From assembly GCA_905250115.1 (NCBI GenBank), contig CAJNOI010000096.1, forward strand, positions 214,746 through 278,745: DNA of 64,000 bases, written 5' to 3'. Each line of letters starts with the position of its first letter. Position 1 is the first letter of the stretch. The position numbers and the translations under genes were made by a program. The stretch comes from Adineta steineri. Lineage: Eukaryota; Rotifera; Eurotatoria; Adinetida; Adinetidae. Shown in pieces: positions 26,477 through 38,863 of this stretch. The notes under the pieces are model-generated. The model saw only the letters and a list, made by a program, of their open reading frames with translations. It was not told the origin of the DNA and did no database searches.

Positions 26477-27067
26477 TCAATCATCATCATCATCATCATC
26501 ACGACGTGCTAATAGAACTCGATTTAGTGATCAACAACTTCGTCTACTTCAAGATGCTTTTGAAGCAAATCCTTATCCAAAAGATGATGATTTAGAAATT
26601 CTTTCACAAAAATTAAAACTTAATTCACGTGTTATTGTTGTTTGGTTTCAAAATGCAAGACAAAAAGCAAGAAAATCGTATGAAAATAATCAAAATGATA
26701 CAAATAATAATCATCAAGATCCATCCCAACAACAACAACAACAATCCCAACAATCCCAATCTCAACAACAACAAGAAGAAGAACAGCAACAACAACAACA
26801 AGAACAATTAATAAAATCAGATAAAGATGAAGGATATTCTTGTAAAAATTGTCAAAAATTATTTTCACGTTTTGCTGAATTAATGAAACATGCTAAACAA
26901 TGTTCACCATTAACAACGAAAAAAAGTTCATTATCAAATAAAAAAGATTTTATTAAAGCTGAATCAATTGAACAAAATCCATCATCAATAGATTCATTAT
27001 CATCTTATCAAATGTTAGTTGCTGCTGCTTCATTAGCTGCTGCTCAACAACAACAAACACCATCCAC

Positions 27068-27099
<32 letters not shown>

Positions 27100-29831
27100 A
27101 TACAATTCCATCATCATTTTCACGTAAAGATAATTATTGTGATCAATGTGACAAAACATTTACTTCAACAACTGAATTTAATGAACATCAAACATTACAT
27201 ATGCAAGCACTTATTAATGCAGCAGCCTTTTTTCCACTTGCTGCTTATCATCCAGCTGCAGCTGCTGCCGCTGCAGCTATGGCCGCATTATCATCACAAT
27301 TATTTACTAATACACCGACGACGGTATGCTCATTTTCATTTTCATTTTCATTTATTAAAACCAAAACATAAAGGAGAATATTTGAATTATTATCTTCTAG
27401 AAAATAAATTAAAATTTAAAAAAGAAACTTTTATTATTATTTGTTTTAAAAAATCTCTTTAGTTTTCGATAAGATAGATATATATTTCTTATCTTTCTTT
27501 ATTAATGAGAATATATATCTATCTAGACTTAAAATTCATTTCAGATGCAAACATGTCACATATTAGAATTTTGTTTTCTTTTTCAATTAAATTCAAAGAA
27601 TATTTATTAAAAATCTTTACGAGAATAAAATTTCAATTCTTTAAATATCGAATTACGAATATAAAAAAACGTTGCTTTTTCATTAAAAATCTTTGTATAA
27701 TGAATAAAATCTCCGTATAATATGATGAGTAAATAATTTATTTTCGTTTATTTAATTAAGAATTTAAGTGGTGTATCAACTCCTTCAACTCCAACGACAT
27801 CATCAGTAACATTACATGCGTCGTCAAATGAATTAGCAAAAGCAAGTGTATCATCATATGCATCAGATTCATCAAATGAAATTGAAGAAGAAGATGGTGG
27901 AGCAAGTATTGATTCTAATGATGAAAATCATAAATTATCTAATGTAAATAATCAAAAACGAAATCGAACAACAATATTACCTGAACAACAAGATTATTTA
28001 ATGTCAAAATATTCAATTGAATCAAATCCTTCGAGGAAAATGTTAGAAGATATTTCATCTGAAGTGAAATTAAAAAAACGTGTTGTTCAAGTATGGTTTC
28101 AAAATACACGTGCACGAGAAAGAAAAGGAAATATTAAAATCGAATCAAATTCAAATTCAACAATATTAAATAATAATAATTTAAATTTTAATAAAAAATG
28201 TCTTCATTGTTCATTAACATTTAAATTAAAATCAACACTTGAAAATCATTTATTAACAAAACATTCAGATTTTTATAAAACAAAAGATGATTTAAATTTA
28301 ATTGATTATGATTTATTTCCATGTGGAATATCATTAAATGATGATTTACCACTTGATTTATCTTCTAAAACATCAATTAAATTAGAAAAAAAATGTGAGA
28401 ATGAAGATTTTATTAATGAATGGAATGATTCAAGTGATCAATCTAATGATTCAAATGAAAATTTTAAATTTAATTTAAATAATAAAATATCACAAAAAAT
28501 TCTTTCCAATGGACATTTATCACCAACTGGATCAATTCAATCATCATCCAATGGAATTAATGGACAAAGAAGATTTCGAACACAAATGACACCATTACAA
28601 ATTAAATTAATGAAAGCTATCTTTCTTGAATATAGAACACCAACAATGTATTCCCTTCATCTTCTCTTCTTATCTTTATATTTATATCTCTATTTCTCTA
28701 TTTTCTAGGCCTGAATGTGAATTATTAGGAAAAGAAATTGAATTACAAAAACGTGTTGTACAAGTTTGGTTTCAAAATGCTCGTGCTAAAGAAAAGAAAA
28801 ATCCGAATTTTTTTAAATCAGATCTTCCAGAAGAATTTCAACCAACGAATGATCAATGTAAATTATGTCAATGCAAATATACTTTACAAAATCCTCAAAG
28901 AGTAATTGATTTTAATTCTATTTAAAAGATTTATTTTGTATCATTTCTTATTTCTTAAATAGGATCATTTATTTACAACAAAACATATTGAAAATATTCG
29001 TTTAATTTTAACAAAACAAATGGGAAATGTTTCAACAATAAAAGATGATAATCAAATAAAAAAGAACAGTATAAATATGAAATTAGATTTAGAAAATTGT
29101 CCAACATCAGTATTAGATAAATCATCGAAAGATGAACAAAATCAAATTATGTCTTATTTAAATTTAATGCATCTTATGCCACTTGGTTTGTTTCATCTTC
29201 CTATTTTCTTATTTATTTCTCATTTATTTATTTAAAAAGGAATGGATCCATATAACTATGGTTTAATGGATCCAAATATTCATGGTACACCTATGTTTAT
29301 GTTACAATTACCATCTGAAGCTTTAAATAAAATTGTTTCATTAAGTAAATCTGATACTCATTTAACACGTGCTCAGTATACTCAAGATGGAAAAACTCTT
29401 CAAAATTTAATTGATAATGGACATACATCTGTTGATTATCAAACTGTTGATGTTGGTTATGCCTGTAAACGGTGTAATCTTGTTTGTAAGTTAACATTTC
29501 CTTAGTAGATATTTTTGTTCTTTGTAATTAGAAATAATTTCATTTAAAAATGATGATAAATCTAATTTGTTTAGGGCCATTATATGAATCATGTCGATGT
29601 CATGCATTACTTTGTTGGCAAATCTCTCCATCAACATTACCTATTTGTATAAATTCACGTGAAGATTTAAATAATTTATCAGGATATATATTTAAAATCG
29701 AACAATTAACATATCGATGTTTATTATGTAAAACATCATGTTCAACAATATGTGAATATGAAAAACATATAAAAGATGATATTCATTTGAAAAAAAAACG
29801 TTCAAATTCAACAATTGAAGAGAATGATTGA
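22323..29831 (+). CDS. ZFHX3: Zinc finger homeobox protein (ZFHX3/4, ATBF1/zfh-2 type) with four homeodomains
   Basis: Twelve exons, 22323-22388, 22447-22540, 22621-22995, 24156-24238, 24322-24406, 25189-25293, 25363-27323, 27761-28647, 28709-28901, 28963-29185, 29240-29485 and 29575-29831, close in phase to 1524 residues. Early C2H2 fingers include [20 protein letters not shown] and the HPRLARG block typical of ZFHX. Homeodomains lie at about residues 486-546 ([19 protein letters not shown], the ZFHX-specific form with R for Q), 649-708 ([13 protein letters not shown]), 988-1046 ([12 protein letters not shown]) and 1191-1250 ([12 protein letters not shown]). About 13 finger-like Cys/His units are interspersed, along with poly-Gln, Ser and Ala runs. 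A PLDLS motif (about 1120-1124) could recruit CtBP. It is a nuclear sequence-specific transcription factor of neural/muscle differentiation by family knowledge. Vertebrate relatives exceed 2,500 residues. Which of ZFHX2/3/4 it represents cannot be decided. Confidence 0.93.
22996..24155 (+). other. Intron 3 of the ZFHX gene, repeat-rich
   Basis: A 1160-bp intron, unusually long for this locus. It has GAC/GAA runs (23335-23385), a GTCGTC run (about 23521-23544), GA/CT runs (23745-23785, 23993-24030) and a G+C-richer core at 23430-24060. Intron 5 (24407-25188) is similar. A possible alternative promoter or enhancer; no exon seen. Confidence 0.45.
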
Positions 29832-32800
29832 TATTAAACGAAAACAAAAAATATAGAAACTTATTCGGCATCGTGCTTTTAGCATTCCTCCATTTATCGT
29901 CTTTTTTCTTTTTTTTTTCTTCTTTTTTTTTGTTTTTGTATTTGTTTTTGTGTCTGTGCGTAGCGTTCTCGCTCGCTTCCATTATCAACTAATTGAGTAG
30001 AAACCACTCGAAACTTTTTTTTTCTTTTAATATTATTCAACAAAAGAAGACAATATCAACAATTATTTCTTTTTAAAATCATCGATTCTATTTCATAAAA
30101 CAAAATCCAGGAACCTATTTTAGTTACATTCATCTTTCTAAAACAATAACAAATTTCGATCATAAAATAATCTTGATTATTCTTATCAACAAGAATTTAT
30201 TGTTCTTACTTTTCAAATTTCTAGAACAATTCATTTTTACAAGAAAAACAAACGATTAATTTCACATAGAAAATATCTTTAGATTTAGAAATAACGAAAT
30301 TTTATCAAACAATTTCTTGTTTTTTTTCTGTTAACATTCGATAATGAAATTTTCTATTAGTTAGTTGTTCATAAAAGCAATTCCAATAAATTCTTCTTTC
30401 ATAACTATTTTCAATCGTCTATCTTCAATATAGAAATGGAGAAGAAAAGAGAAATTTCATCGAATGTTTAACGATTTAAGAAAACAATAAAATTCTATTT
30501 AATAATATAATAATCATAGTGTTTTCGTCATTCTTTTTTCTAGTTAATACTTTAGAATTAACTTTCATTGAGAAATGTAGATATTCAATTATTTTAAATA
30601 CTCAAAAACATGATTATATTAAAATCATGTTCTTTTATCTTAGATTTATTGAATTCTCATAGAAATAAATAAATTATTTTTATTCAATAACAATATATCG
30701 GGAAAATAGGACATTTACCGCTTGCATTTCACTTGAATTCTTTACAAGGATTTTCTTCTACCATAGATATATATACAAATATTGCTGCTTTCATCTATCA
30801 CTTAGTTATAATTAGTTAATTAATTAATTAACTAATATGTAATTAGTGAATTTGTATCGAGCTAAGTGAGGAGGGTCTGTGATTGAAGCTACATCTATAA
30901 TAAAACTTTCCTCATAAAAACGAGATCTGATCAAGTCACAAAATAAAAATGTCTACCTTATCATTATTTGAAGTTGGTGAGAAAGGATTTGTACCTTTTC
31001 AATTTCTTCACATTCAATATATTCGTACTCTGTCACTTTGTTAATGAAAAGTAAATAGAATTTTTTTTAAACTAAATAAAAAAAAATGAAAATTGATGTT
31101 ATTTTTTCTAAGTAATGTTAATTTTGCTAATGATAACTTTTCTCGATAAATATCTTGAAAAGTGATTCTGTTAGAGTATCTCGATTAAATTGATATAGGT
31201 CTAAGATATTAAAATAAACTATGAAAAGATTGTTCATTGATCAGATATGCATCTTTCAATTATTTAAAGTGACGTTGATAACAAAATAATTTTATCAATA
31301 GATTTTTCTGATAGAAATCAATGTTCTTATCTTTATTTTGTTTACTAATATATAATAAAAAATCGTTCGAAATTACTAATGATATTTTTCTCTAATATAT
31401 ATTCTTAATTAAATTCTTTTTTATATAATAACAATAAAGTTAACAAAATAAAAGAAAAAACAAGGTCTTATTGAGATATTGTCAAAATATTTGTTTCATC
31501 GCTTTTAGTATCAGTTTACTAAGATATTATATTAAATAATTCATCATTTATATTGATTTTATACTTGTTTTATAACTTTGACAAGTACAGAGACATTATT
31601 TATTAAAGAATAAAAGTATCAATATTGTCACAAGATTTTTCAAATATTTCTCAAAACAATAACAAATTTTTATATTTTATAAGATAAAATAATTAACGCA
31701 GATAAATAATCAACTTAATTGAACAATTTTGTTTAAAAATATGAGATAAATTATGAACACGTTATCGAAAGTTCACAAAACTCCTATAGATAAAAAAATT
31801 ACTAACTGTCTATATAGTTTGTTTTTTATGTCAATATTGAGAAGAATATTTGAAAAAACATTTATATTTATTGTAAAAGAAAAAATTGTTTTTGTTTCGG
31901 TTAACAATTTATTCTTCACTGTTATTACGTATTCTAATAATAATAATAATAATAATAATAGACTGATGTAGTTATTTAAATTGAATAAAACTTTGTTTAT
32001 CTCATACGAATTTTATCGATTTCTAAAAACAATAATAAAGAAAAATATATTTTATATGAATATCTAACCACATCAACTATCTTCTATTTATCGATCATAA
32101 TTCGATGAGTTAATTTAAGATTATTTTTCTAGATTCTCTAAATATTTTTTATGATAAAGAAATAAATATGTTTTTTCAATTTTCAATACGTATTTATTAT
32201 TTTTACAGTGGCTTATCTCGGAAATTGTGTCATTCAACATTTTCTATAATAATCCCGTACAAAGAAATTGTATTTTTTATTAGTTACATACATTTGTATC
32301 GATTGAATTGAACATATCTAAATAGTATTTGATGCATATGATATTAAATACTACATACGGTATAAGACGACAATTATGAAAGATAGTCAAATATTCGTAT
32401 ATGATATTAATTGATCTTGTCACTTATTTTGACTTTCGTCTATCAATTAAAGATCAATTAATATATATATGATATGATATGATGACGTAGTTTTACATTA
32501 GTAAAATATTTTTTCAATTACTTTTAATAATGATGAATTGAATTGTATTAAACAATATTTTATCTTTAAATCAATATTCATTTTATATTATCTATTAGCA
32601 ATCATAAAAGAGATATTTAATTGTTAAATTTCATTTCATATCTTAGTCTTTCTTATCTACGAAAAGTAATAGATGAGGAAATTTAATATGAAATTAAAAT
32701 TAAAAATTGTTTTCATTTTGATTATTTTCGTGTTGTTTATAGAAATTTGACTGAATATTTATGATAATATTAATAGAACTATTCGTGTACCAATTCTAGT

Positions 32801-33754
32801 TGATCATATTATTGTTATGATGAATTGTTTGAGTATTAAAATTCTTATGAATGATTATGTACAATTTTTGAACTGTAGTTGAAGACGAGGATTATGAAAT
32901 AATTATAGAGAGAATAGGAATGTTGATCGATTTTGATTTTTTGATTTGAATAATATTCATTTATTTCACATTGATTACAAATCGATTTTAAATTTCTCTG
33001 ATCACTCGAATAAGATTATGATCGAAGTGGATAAATGTGAATATGATTTTGATTTCATTAGTTGACTTTCGTTTTATGATTAGTGATCTCTAGACGCTTT
33101 TTATATCATTGACTGAATTATATGAATCTAGTTACTTTTTCTCTTATGGTATCAATTTTAAGATGATGGTTATTGTTACTTCAACGTTTTGATTTTCTCT
33201 AGTTTACAAATGTTGTGTTTTTTTACACGTCACAAATCTGAGAAAAACAAAAATAAAAACAAAAGAAAACTTAAAAATGTCTGATGACGAAGAAATCGGT
33301 CAAGAAGAATAAATAAATTGAAAGGAATTTTCGAAAAACAAAAATTATTAAAACATAGAAATCTTTAACAAACATCCATAGTGATCACCATCGATACTTT
33401 ACAATTATATTATTTAACAAATATTCTACAATCAACGACATATAAACAAGGAATATTCGAAGTATTTACTTGTAATTAGTTATTTCGATTAGATTTGAAA
33501 GATAAATCTGAATAGATAAAATTTTGAAATATGTCTGATGAATGTTTTCTTTGAATGAAAATAAAATAAATGTTAAAAAATAAAAATAAAAAATAAAATA
33601 AAAAAAAACAAGATTTTCCTTTTTATCTACAAATTGAATTTAATAAAAAAAGAAAAAGAAAAAGAAAGAAAATAGTTTGATTAAAAAGAAAAGAAAAGAA
33701 AAGAAAAGAAATCGTTCATTTTCATGACGAATGAAAATTTTACGGACAATTGCA
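29832..33754. other. Large gene-free stretch downstream of the ZFHX gene
   Basis: 3.9 kb of AT-rich sequence with no supportable exon. It ends in the presumed 3' UTR of the minus-strand TTLL10 gene (AAAAG run at about 33688-33709). ATA-type microsatellite at 31938-31961. Confidence 0.45.
30799..30868. repeat. Perfect 26-bp palindrome nested in a longer hairpin
   Basis: Bases 30811-30836 form a perfect palindrome centred on TTAATTAATTAA. Outer arms CACTTAG (30799-30805) and CTAAGTG (30862-30868) are also complementary. Could be a small terminal-inverted-repeat relic or a homeodomain-type TAAT site cluster. Confidence 0.7.
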
Positions 33755-36642
33755 TCATGTAGTCGTAGATTCGGATACCTTCTTCTTATTATTCGCTTGA
33801 TCTTTACTCATTGTTATTGATTTAGCTAAATTGGCTTCAAGTCTTGAACGCATTAGACGATAAATAAGTGCTGATTTATTCGTAATCCCAGTTAAATCTT
33901 GTAAATTATACCAATCATCATATTCCCATGCTTGTTTTGTGTTATTAAGTTTTTCTTTTAATTTTAATGGTTTATCTGCTGGTGAAAGAGAATGTGTACG
34001 TAATTTCGCAGATGTTGGACGAATTTTATTTATTTTTGTTTGATTATTAACAAGATTTAATGATGATCGAATATCAATTTGATTTGTTGGTGTTTGAGAT
34101 GATGATGATGAAACATCCAATGATATTCCTAATGATGTTTGACAAGATTTTTCAATATGATTATTTGTTTCTTTTATTGATTGAAATTGTTCTTGTTGTT
34201 GTTGTTGTTCTTCAAGTTCTTTATGTTCATGTTGTTTTAATTTAAGCCATGTACCTAAAAGAATTATTTTAGAAATAAAAAAAAAGTTAAAATAATTTTT
34301 ACCAAGTGTTTTTGTATCAACAATTGTAAGTTGTCTTCCACTAACAAGCCAATTATCTTGTTGTCTAGAAATAATAGGAGATGAAGGTGAAGGCGAAGGT
34401 GAAGAAGAAGTTGATGCAACTGTCCCGTGTCCCTATGTTTGAATTGCTTGAATATGTTTCGTTGGTGTTGTAGATTTAGAAACAAGTACAAGAGTTTTTG
34501 CACCTCCAACACCTAAACGATCTTTTTGTGTTTTATCTAAATTTTTCCAATCTTCAGCAATAACAGTTGCTGGTTTTAACATTTCAAAATTAGTTCGATA
34601 TCTTTGAATTGTTTGATATCTCATAACCATTGGATCATGTGTTATTGTTGTTATTGTTGTTGTTGTTGGAGGTGTTGATGTTGATGTTGATGAAATAAAT
34701 GAATCAGATGAACGAGTTAATTTAGCACGTTCTTGATTTGGACGAATTACATTTGTTGTTGTTGTTGGAGATTTTTGTGTAACAGATGTTTGTTGTTGTT
34801 GTTGTTGTTGTTCAGTTATTTTTGGTAAAATTTTTGGTGAAGTTGGAGAATTAGTTAATGAATTATTTAAATTTGGTTTATTAGATGGTGAAGAATTTTG
34901 TGGAGGATTTTTTTGTATATTTGTTGATGATGATGATGTTGTTCGTTTTTGTTCAAGATATGGTAATGAACCTTTTCTTTCTAATTCATTATAAATACAA
35001 CGAAAACCTTTAATTGATCTTAATGGAAATATTCTTTGATTATGACGAATCTTTTCAAAACATTCAATTGATAATACTTTAAATAGAAGAGATGAAATAA
35101 AAACAAGAAGAAGAAGAAAAAGAACAAGAGTCTTACAAATAGATTCTTGAACAACAGGTGGAATAGCTTGAAGAAGTGTATTTGTATTTGTTGCTAATGC
35201 TGGATTAACATTAACTTCAATTAACCAAACTTTCATCTCTTCATCAATCATAAAATCATAACCATATAAACCAAAACAACCAACACGTCTTTTTAATCTC
35301 ATTCTAATACTATCAATTATATTTAACATAATACGTTGAATTATTTTCTAAATTAATATTTTCAATTAAATTTTATTTTAAAAATAGAAAATAGATATTT
35401 ACAGGTAAGACATTGAGTACCCAATCTTTTTCAATATTTTTATTTGGTAAAATATGTTCATTGATATAATCACTAAAAAATAAAAAAAAAACGAAATTTT
35501 TATTAAAATAAAAAAAATGTAAAATACTTGAATTGTTCCATAGTCCATGATGTATCTTCTTTAAGATCATAATATTTTGGATCTTTTTTTTGCATATACT
35601 AATTAAATAAATAAATAAATAAATAAGAAAATAAATGTTAATTTTTTGTAAAACCTGATTAGTAAGATGTGTAAGAAGATTTCCATCATTAGCATCAAAA
35701 TCAAACATTGAAAGTCTGAGATAACCTTTATGATAAAGAGCAATAAGTGGTTTAACACTTGATACAAGCATAAAACATCGAATATCAAATTTTTTTCCAT
35801 GAACTAATAATGGATTCATTATATAACTAATTAAATCAAAACAAATTTTTAATTCAAAAATTAAATTAAAAGAAGAAACGAACCGTTGAATAACTCTTTT
35901 CATTGGTTTAAGTGCAACTTGTTTTTTCTTATCCATAGCATCGATTTCCGCAAATTTCGATTTTAAATTGTCAATATCTCGAACAAGATAAATTCCTTTA
36001 CCCTGATTAAGTCCACTTGGTTTACAAATCCATACATCACCAGCTAAACAAAAAAATTATTAAAAAAGAAGGAGAGATAAATAAATAAAACAAACGTTTA
36101 TGAATATTAAAAAAAGCATCTCGATCATTTTTTTCATCTAATTTATATGTTTCAGGAACAAATTCATTTAAAGGTAAAAAATAATTGGGACGTCTATTTG
36201 CTGCTAATGTTATTTTTTCATATGATTGTAATGATTGCCATAATTGAATTTTTGTTGTAAAATAATCTTCACCTTGAATATGATTAACCAATTGTTCACC
36301 ATCTTTAAATACATTCCAATTAATACTTGAATTACATTGAACCCATTTTAATTTAAAATCATCTGTTCTTTCGGTTTGACGTTCATATCCAGCTGATGTT
36401 AAAATACTTTCAATTCTATTTCAAATATATATATAACAATTATTATTTTATTATTGAGAATAAACTTACAATTCCGGATTATTTCCAACACCGATATAAC
36501 ATTTTGGTATAGGTTCAGTATAAAGTGTATTTTCTCTATGAGGTTCACTTTTTTTAATTGAATTTGATGTTTTATTATCAGTAGTTGTTGTTAAGACATT
36601 TGGATGATCAGATGCTGATGTTGATTGATGTTCGTCAGCCAT
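33755..36642 (-). CDS. TTLL10: Tubulin-tyrosine-ligase-like protein, TTLL10 (polyglycylase) type
   Basis: Ten exons, 36470-36642, 36096-36415, 35884-36043, 35655-35826, 35528-35598, 35403-35472, 35137-35347, 34490-35076, 34303-34432 and 33755-34254, give 797 residues. TTLL10-like blocks in order are PKCYIGVGN; DFKLKWVQC; FVPETYKLDEKNDRDAFF; WICKPSGLNQGKGI (ATP-grasp nucleotide loop, about 170-183); NPLLVHGKKFDIR; HLTNQYMQKKDPKY; GYDFMIDEEMKVWLIEVNVN (metal-binding E-x-N); and a block ending RIFPLRSIKGF. TTLL10 elongates glycine chains on tubulin and other proteins in cilia. The tail is low-complexity. An in-frame TAG (34433-34435) separates exons 8 and 9 unless a 57-bp (34433-34489) or 51-bp intron ending in that TAG is removed; I chose the intron. 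The ATG follows a ttag acceptor, suggesting a spliced 5' UTR. Confidence 0.88.
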
Positions 36643-38863
36643 CAATCTAATAGAAAATCCATTAAAATAAAAATGCCTCGAATAATTTCATTTTTTTGCT
36701 TGATTTTATTTTATTTAAGTTAAGTAAAAAAGAAATCGGATTTTTCTTGTTGTTGACAACGGACTATCGAATGCCCCTTAAACCGGTAAAATTAATTTTT
36801 CTTTCTTCTCTTCTCTTTTCTCTTCTCTTCTCTTTTTTAAACAAATATTTCTTATTGAGAAAGAAACAATAATCAAAATCTTCACTATATCTTTTCTTCT
36901 TTTTTTTTTTCTTCAAATAAAATAAAGAAAGAGAAACAGAAAACGAGGGGTTTCAGGTTAAAAATCATTCCTAGATAAAACTCACAATGATTATCGGATA
37001 GATATTAATATTTTCATATAGAAATATTTAAGAGAAAAATCAAATATTATTGTGTAAAACTCATTAATTGTTGTTATTTGATAAAGAATAAGAATAAGAA
37101 TAAATGAACGAATGTGACTTTATGATATATAAAAAAAAAAGAAAGAAAAAGTCGAAGAAAAAAAAAAGCGGAGAAAGAAAAAAGAAGAAGAAGAAGAAGA
37201 AGAAGACGCGTTTGTTCTTTTTCTTTTTCGGTTGATTCTTTAGCATCCGTTTTAAAGAACGAACACAATAACATGCTCACCATCATCAACACATTCAACA
37301 ACAAAAACATCGCTGTCAATAACAACCTAACACTTTTTACCTTTTCTTCTTCGTCTTTTTACAAAATATAACACTCCTTCTTCTTCTTCTTTTTTTTTAT
37401 ATTAATTTCAATGTATCATCTAGAAGAAGGGATACACTTATTTTATTTTTCTATCAAAAAAAGATTTCAAGTAGAATTTATTAACGAAATTCTTTTTATT
37501 GATATTTATTTAATAAAAAAAGAAAAAGAAAATTCGTATATATATATGTTACATCTAGAAAATGAAATTTAAGAGTTTTTTTTTTCTTTTTACAAAAAAC
37601 TTTCAATTGTTGAGTTGTTTAAATCATTGATTAGATAAGATATATTTAATTGGAATCGATTTCTTTAACAATTTTTAAATATAGAAAAACTAGTCATGTT
37701 TTACTCCCTCATTTACAAATTATTGTTAAAGACATTTCAATGAGTTTTAATTAAAAGATTTCTTTTTTCCTAAAATGTCACAAATGTTTTTAAATGCGTA
37801 AAGAAAATGACTAGAGATATAGAAATAAAAAATTCTTTCTTTTCCTTCCGGTATGATGACTTTCAATGGTCTGTCAAATGTCTTACTTATTCAATAGATG
37901 AAATCACCTTCAACCAACACTTACCTTAAATCTATGAAATTTCTTTTTTAAATATTCAATAATTATCAAACATTGTCTTTCATTAAAGATAAGAAATAGA
38001 ATAAAAAAATCATTAATTTTTTTGACAATAATATAAATTAACACATTTAGATGAGATTTTTCTAAAAGATAAAATGTGAAAATATTTTTTATAGAAAATA
38101 TTTGAAAGAATAATGTAGATATAAAGAATTATTTATGCATTATTCTTCTGTTGATTTAAATTTGTTATAGGTAAATAATTATTCCGATAGAATAGATTGC
38201 ATTTTTATTTTGGTGAATATTTTTTAATTAATGTGCACGAGTTTTGTTTAAAAATCAAGGTTATTTTTCGGGAATAATTTCATTATTTTCTCCATATTAT
38301 TCTTTCATTCTATATCAACTATTCATCTTTAAGAATATTTTTTTATCAAAATAATTAAATACTTCTAATAATAACATTCATGTCTGACACATCTCTTTCA
38401 ATTGTTCATATATTCATTATATTTTATTTTATAGAAATTTGTCTTTTCACTAAAATTTTTCATTTGTAAATGAACTCTAAAATGAATTTAATGGATTTAA
38501 ATTATTTTGTTATTAAAGACAAATATAGAATAACTGACAATTATTAATCTAACAATTAGATTTTACAAGCTTTTATCAATTTAGTATAGAATTTCTTTAC
38601 TGAACATATATTTATTTATAACAATAGTTTGGTTTTAAACAATTTTGATCACTATAGAACATATTTAGATATAGAATATTGAATATATATAATCTTCATA
38701 TGAGTTCTAGTAAAGAAATCATGATAAAATATTCGTCTCATACAGTAGTGTCCTCTATTATTAATTGTATAAATATAAAATCCATTTAATTGGATGAGAA
38801 TAAAAGTCTTTGATTTGAAAATTGTGAAAATTCTTATATATTTAAATCTAATATAGAAGAAAA
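36643..38863. promoter_or_regulatory. Divergent intergenic region between TTLL10 and PPWD1
   Basis: 2.2 kb shared upstream region for a minus-strand and a plus-strand gene. Near TTLL10 it has CTT/GAA-rich runs (36800-36835, 37185-37206) typical of 5' regions in this window. No exon recognised. Confidence 0.45.

Noticed and set aside
26287-27159. Minus-strand low-complexity frames (poly-Met/Val/Leu) opposite the ZFHX exon
   Set aside because: They are antisense readings of CAA, CAT and TCA codon runs in a real exon.
34433-34435. TTLL10 as a pseudogene because of an in-frame TAG
   Set aside because: A normal-sized intron ending in this TAG removes it, and all other exons are intact.
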